Below, one piece after another: positions 61,858 to 64,000 of a DNA stretch of 64,000 nt (positions within the stretch are counted from its first letter, which is position 1; every line of letters begins with the position of its first letter). Both the position numbers and the translations under genes were made by a program. This stretch comes from Caprimulgus europaeus. Its lineage: Eukaryota > Chordata > Aves > Caprimulgiformes > Caprimulgidae. The notes beneath the pieces are model-generated. The model had not been told where the DNA came from. It was given only the letters and a program-made list of their open reading frames with translations, and ran no database searches. Location of the stretch: positions 22,905,834-22,969,833 of the forward strand of contig OU015523.1 in NCBI GenBank assembly GCA_907165065.1. Reading direction: 5' to 3'.

Positions 61858-61911
61858 ATGATTGGACTCGATGATCTTAAAGGCCTTTTCTGAGAAAAAT
61901 GATTCTATGAT
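61858..61911 (+). mobile_element. CR1 LINE, extreme 3' tail only
   Basis: About 54 bp, 'gattggactcgatgatctta' then 'aaggccttttctgagaaaaa' and 'tgattctatgat', match the last bases of a CR1 3' UTR plus tail. It is plus-oriented and separate from the minus-strand CR1 cluster 120 bp to the right. Confidence 0.82.
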
Positions 61912-62027
61912 CCCCAGTTCTGAATGTCATGCAGGCTGAGGTGCATACTGGGGTATGGTAGTAAAGGGAGAAAGTTGTGAGATCTGATGGTCTCTCTCCA
62001 CAAACAATTGCAACAGAGTACATTTCA

Positions 62028-62070
62028 TAGAATCACAGAATTGCCTAGATTGGAAAAGACGTTTAAGATC
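62028..62070 (-). mobile_element. CR1 LINE 3' end, first piece of a split copy
   Basis: 'catagaatcacagaattgcc' followed by 'attggaaaagacgtttaaga' is the reverse complement of a CR1 tail and 3' UTR. The element breaks off at 'aagatc' and resumes at about 62652 with 'aggatcatcaagtccaat', which is its expected continuation. Confidence 0.85.
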
Positions 62071-62651
62071 ACAGAATCACTCAGAATCGCAGAATGTTAG
62101 GGATTGAAAGGGACCTTGAAAGATATCTGGTCCAATCCCCCTGCTGGAGCAGGAACACCTAGATAAGTTCACACAGGAAGGTGTCCAGGCGGGTCTTGAA
62201 TGTCTCCAGAGAAGACTTCACAACCTCCCTGGGCAGCCTGTTCCAGTGCTCTCTTACCCTCACAGTAAATAAGTTTCTTCGGAAGTTTAAGCGGAACCTC
62301 CTGTGTTCCAGCTTACACGCATTGCCCCTTGTCCTACCATTGGACATCACTGTGCTCCATGCTCCTGACATTCGCCCTTAACTTATTTATAAACATTAAT
62401 GAGGTCACCCCTCAGTCTCCTCCAAGCTAAAGAGGCCCAGCTCCCTCAGCCTTTCCTCATAAGGGAGATGCTCCACTCCCTTAATCATCTTGGTGGCTCT
62501 GTGCTGGACTCTCTCAAGCAGTTCCCTGTCCTTCTTGAACTGTGGGGCCCAGAACTAGACACAATATTCCAGATGTGGCCTCACCAGGGCAGAGTAGAGG
62601 GGAAGGAGAACCTCTCTTGACCTACTAACCACACCCCTTCTAATGCACACC
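62071..62651 (-). mobile_element. CR1 LINE nested within another CR1
   Basis: A second minus-strand CR1 of about 580 bp. It has tail 8-mers ('acagaatcactcagaatcgc'), a 3' UTR 'ttgaaagggaccttgaaaga', then the ORF2 C-terminal region through 'cttcaacctccctgggcagc'-like, 'gcggaacctcctgtgttcca' and 'ggtggctctgtgctggactc' blocks to about 62651. It is the same 3'-end type as the 5050-5480 copy, in reverse. Both CR1s are in the same orientation, so the host element is split into 62028-62070 and 62652-63040. AAGATC (62065-62070) and AGGATC (62652-62657) may be a target duplication with one mismatch. Confidence 0.87.
62159..62371 (-). pseudogene. CR1 ORF2 C-terminal remnant (70 codons)
   Basis: This minus-strand frame ends at the same natural ORF2 stop position as the 5-kb copy. 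It retains [33 protein letters not shown] and [17 protein letters not shown]. Upstream the frame is broken by small changes around 62371-62400. One codon pair is missing near SSLETF relative to the 5-kb copy. It is a dead fragment. Confidence 0.85.
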
Positions 62652-62696
62652 AGGATCATCAAGTCCAATCATTAACCTAACACTGAGAAGTTCTGA

Positions 62697-62894
62697 CTAA
62701 ACCATATCTAGATGACTCAAATACCTCCAGGGATGGGACTCCACCACTGCTCTGGGTAACCCATTCCAGTGCCTGATAATCCTTTCAGTAAAGAAATTCT
62801 TCCTAATATCCAATCTAAATCTCTCTTGGTGTAACTTGAGGCTGTTTCCTCTTGCCCTGTTGCTTGTTAGTTGGTTGAACAGATCGACCCCCAC
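62697..62894 (-). pseudogene. CR1 ORF2 C-terminal remnant (65 codons)
   Basis: A minus-strand frame with [40 protein letters not shown], the family's typical C-terminal blocks (GN-x-L-x-[14 protein letters not shown]-x-LPR-x-VV). The normal downstream end is shifted by small indels, giving [13 protein letters not shown]. It is a dead fragment. Confidence 0.83.
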
Positions 62895-62968
62895 CTCTCT
62901 ACACCCTCCTTTCAGGTAGTTGTAGAGAGCAATAAGGTCTTCCTTTGCCTCCTTTTCTCTAGGCTAAG

Positions 62969-63001
62969 CTCTCAGCTGCTCTCAGCTGCTCTCAGCTGCT
63001 C
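62969..63001. repeat. CTCTCAGCTG tandem repeat, about three copies
   Basis: A 10-bp unit, CTCTCAGCTG, is repeated about three times within the CR1 where intact copies have a single 'cctcagccgctcc'-like segment. It is a local expansion after or during insertion. Confidence 0.9.
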
Positions 63002-63040
63002 CTATGACATGTGCTCTAGACCTTTCACCAGCTTCATTTC

Positions 63041-64000
63041 AGGAACAAGACTTCTTAGGAATGTTAGTATATAGTCCCAGAAATGTTGAAGCTTGCATGA
63101 CCTTGACCGATGTGAGTATATCAGTTTCTGCCAACTGAAGTGCATGTTTGTATAACTTACAGATGTTTTCATCCTTAGAAAACTAAAAATATGGGCAGAA
63201 GGACTTGCTAGGCATTACCTCCATGCTCACTTCCACCAACTAGTGAAGACCAGCCCAAGCAGCAACATCAATCTCAGAGATTATTTGCAGCAAAATTACA
63301 AGGCTGCTGTACTCAAATCTTGTGGGCAAGGGGGAGCACATTATTTATATGGAGATAGGAATCTTATTTATAAACAAAGTAAAGTTTTAACAGTCTCATA
63401 GATTAAATTATTGCTCCAATTAAAGTAATACTAGCACACAAAGTCTAAGTTAACACAGGAAAACCTTATTAATAATACCTTTGAAAGTGCTATACAAAAT
63501 AATTTAGTAATTCCTGCTCCCTTTTTTCTGGTGTTCTATTCACCCTTCCAGTGAGTATAACAGTTCATCAACATCCAAAGTTGGTAGATTCAAGTTTCCT
63601 CAAGAAGAAAGAGGGAGTGGGGAAATAAGATGTTGGCAGCATCCTGAGATCTTTGCCAGTAGGAGCCGGAGGTTCGTGGTGGGAATTACTTTCTATTCTT
63701 TGAGACAAGGAGCATGATATTGGTTCCTTATATTGTTTCAGTCTTAGAGTCCATTTTGCTTTTTTTTTTGTATATTTTCCAGTTCCTGCCTGCTCCTTTT
63801 CCTCTGTCCCCAGAGAAGGAGTGAAAGCTGCATCACAGCCTTCATGTGCCCCGTGCAGAACTGGAACACAGACTGGCTGGGCAGTAGGCACTTGACCACG
63901 GAGCACCTGATCAACCCAGCTCAGCCCCATTGCAGCCAAGGGCAGCCCAGCCATCCTCTGGGACTCACCACAGCCTCTCACCTGTGCCCAGTAATGGCAC
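63041..64000. other. Unassigned; GC-richer block at the right edge
   Basis: 63041-63560 is ordinary unassigned sequence. From about 63780 the DNA becomes clearly more GC-rich and continues to the window end. A 137-codon minus-strand open frame (63568-63981) spans it, with no recognisable domain and a composition-driven C-terminal half. I see no splice or promoter evidence strong enough to call an exon. It may be part of a repeat or gene beyond the edge. Confidence 0.4.

Larger units (their letters stand above)
62652..63040 (-). mobile_element. CR1 LINE, second piece of the split copy
   Basis: This is the continuation of 62028-62070: 'atcaagtccaatcattaacc', 'aaatacctccagggatggga' (about 62720-62739), 'cttcctaatatccaatctaa', 'caggtagttgtagagagcaa' and 'gctctagacctttcaccagc'. 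It ends by about 63040, the 5' truncation point. It belongs to a different CR1 subtype from the nested copy and matches that of the nested fragment at 13183-13430. Confidence 0.88.

Overview
The window looks like AT-rich, gene-poor nuclear DNA from a bird. The evidence is the repeat content. There are about ten copies of the avian CR1 LINE, several ending in the diagnostic 8-bp ATTCTRTG tail repeat and none with a poly(A) tail. There are also several LTRs of the kinds common in bird endogenous retroviruses (ERVs). I found no bacterial-type gene organisation, rRNA, tRNA or CRISPR array, and no open reading frame that I can support as a host protein-coding exon. The stretch is best read as intergenic or deep-intronic sequence. 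Choosing a particular bird clade would be guesswork, though the LTR mix suggests a neoavian rather than a chicken-like genome (inference only).

Layout: 0-5 kb, unassigned AT-rich DNA with one perfect hairpin. 5.05-5.48 kb, a 5'-truncated CR1 on the plus strand with a readable ORF2 C-terminus. 8.04-8.46 kb, a complete 420-bp solo LTR with matching 5-bp target-site duplications. 8.86-9.70 kb, an older minus-strand CR1, followed at 9.75-10.02 kb by a compact minus-strand LTR with duplicated CCAAT-box units. 12.34-14.87 kb, the largest element: a minus-strand CR1 with decayed endonuclease and reverse transcriptase, split by a plus-strand CR1 that sits exactly at the RT catalytic motif. 17.9-18.7 kb, a degraded ERVL-type LTR. 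21.9-22.15 kb, a (GGGAA)n tract of about 230 bp. 25.3-25.5 kb, a probable ancient CR1. 33.06-33.65 kb, a 595-bp LTR with perfect 5-bp target-site duplications. 37.1-37.4 kb, a probable minus-strand LTR. 39.06-40.1 kb, a roughly 1-kb ERVL-type LTR. 45.98-46.23 kb, a minus-strand LTR end. 47.8-49.7 kb, three CR1 pieces. 54.31-54.5 kb, a CCCAAA/CCAAAA hexamer array. 61.86-63.04 kb, a CR1 cluster with one copy nested in another. 63.6-64.0 kb, a more GC-rich block running off the edge.

The readable coding remnants are all parts of CR1 ORF2 (endonuclease, reverse transcriptase, C-terminal region), and all are truncated or broken. No retroviral gag, pol or env was recognised, so the LTRs appear to be solo copies or fragments. 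I do not see a previously undescribed gene system. The more unusual signals are structural: two perfect 12-bp-arm, 3-nt-loop hairpins; a hexamer array that switches unit part-way; recurrent A/C-only tracts; an LTR with an alpharetrovirus-like promoter/poly(A) arrangement; and the nested CR1 events. Element identifications rest on recognising family sequences by eye, and boundaries without target-site duplications are approximate.
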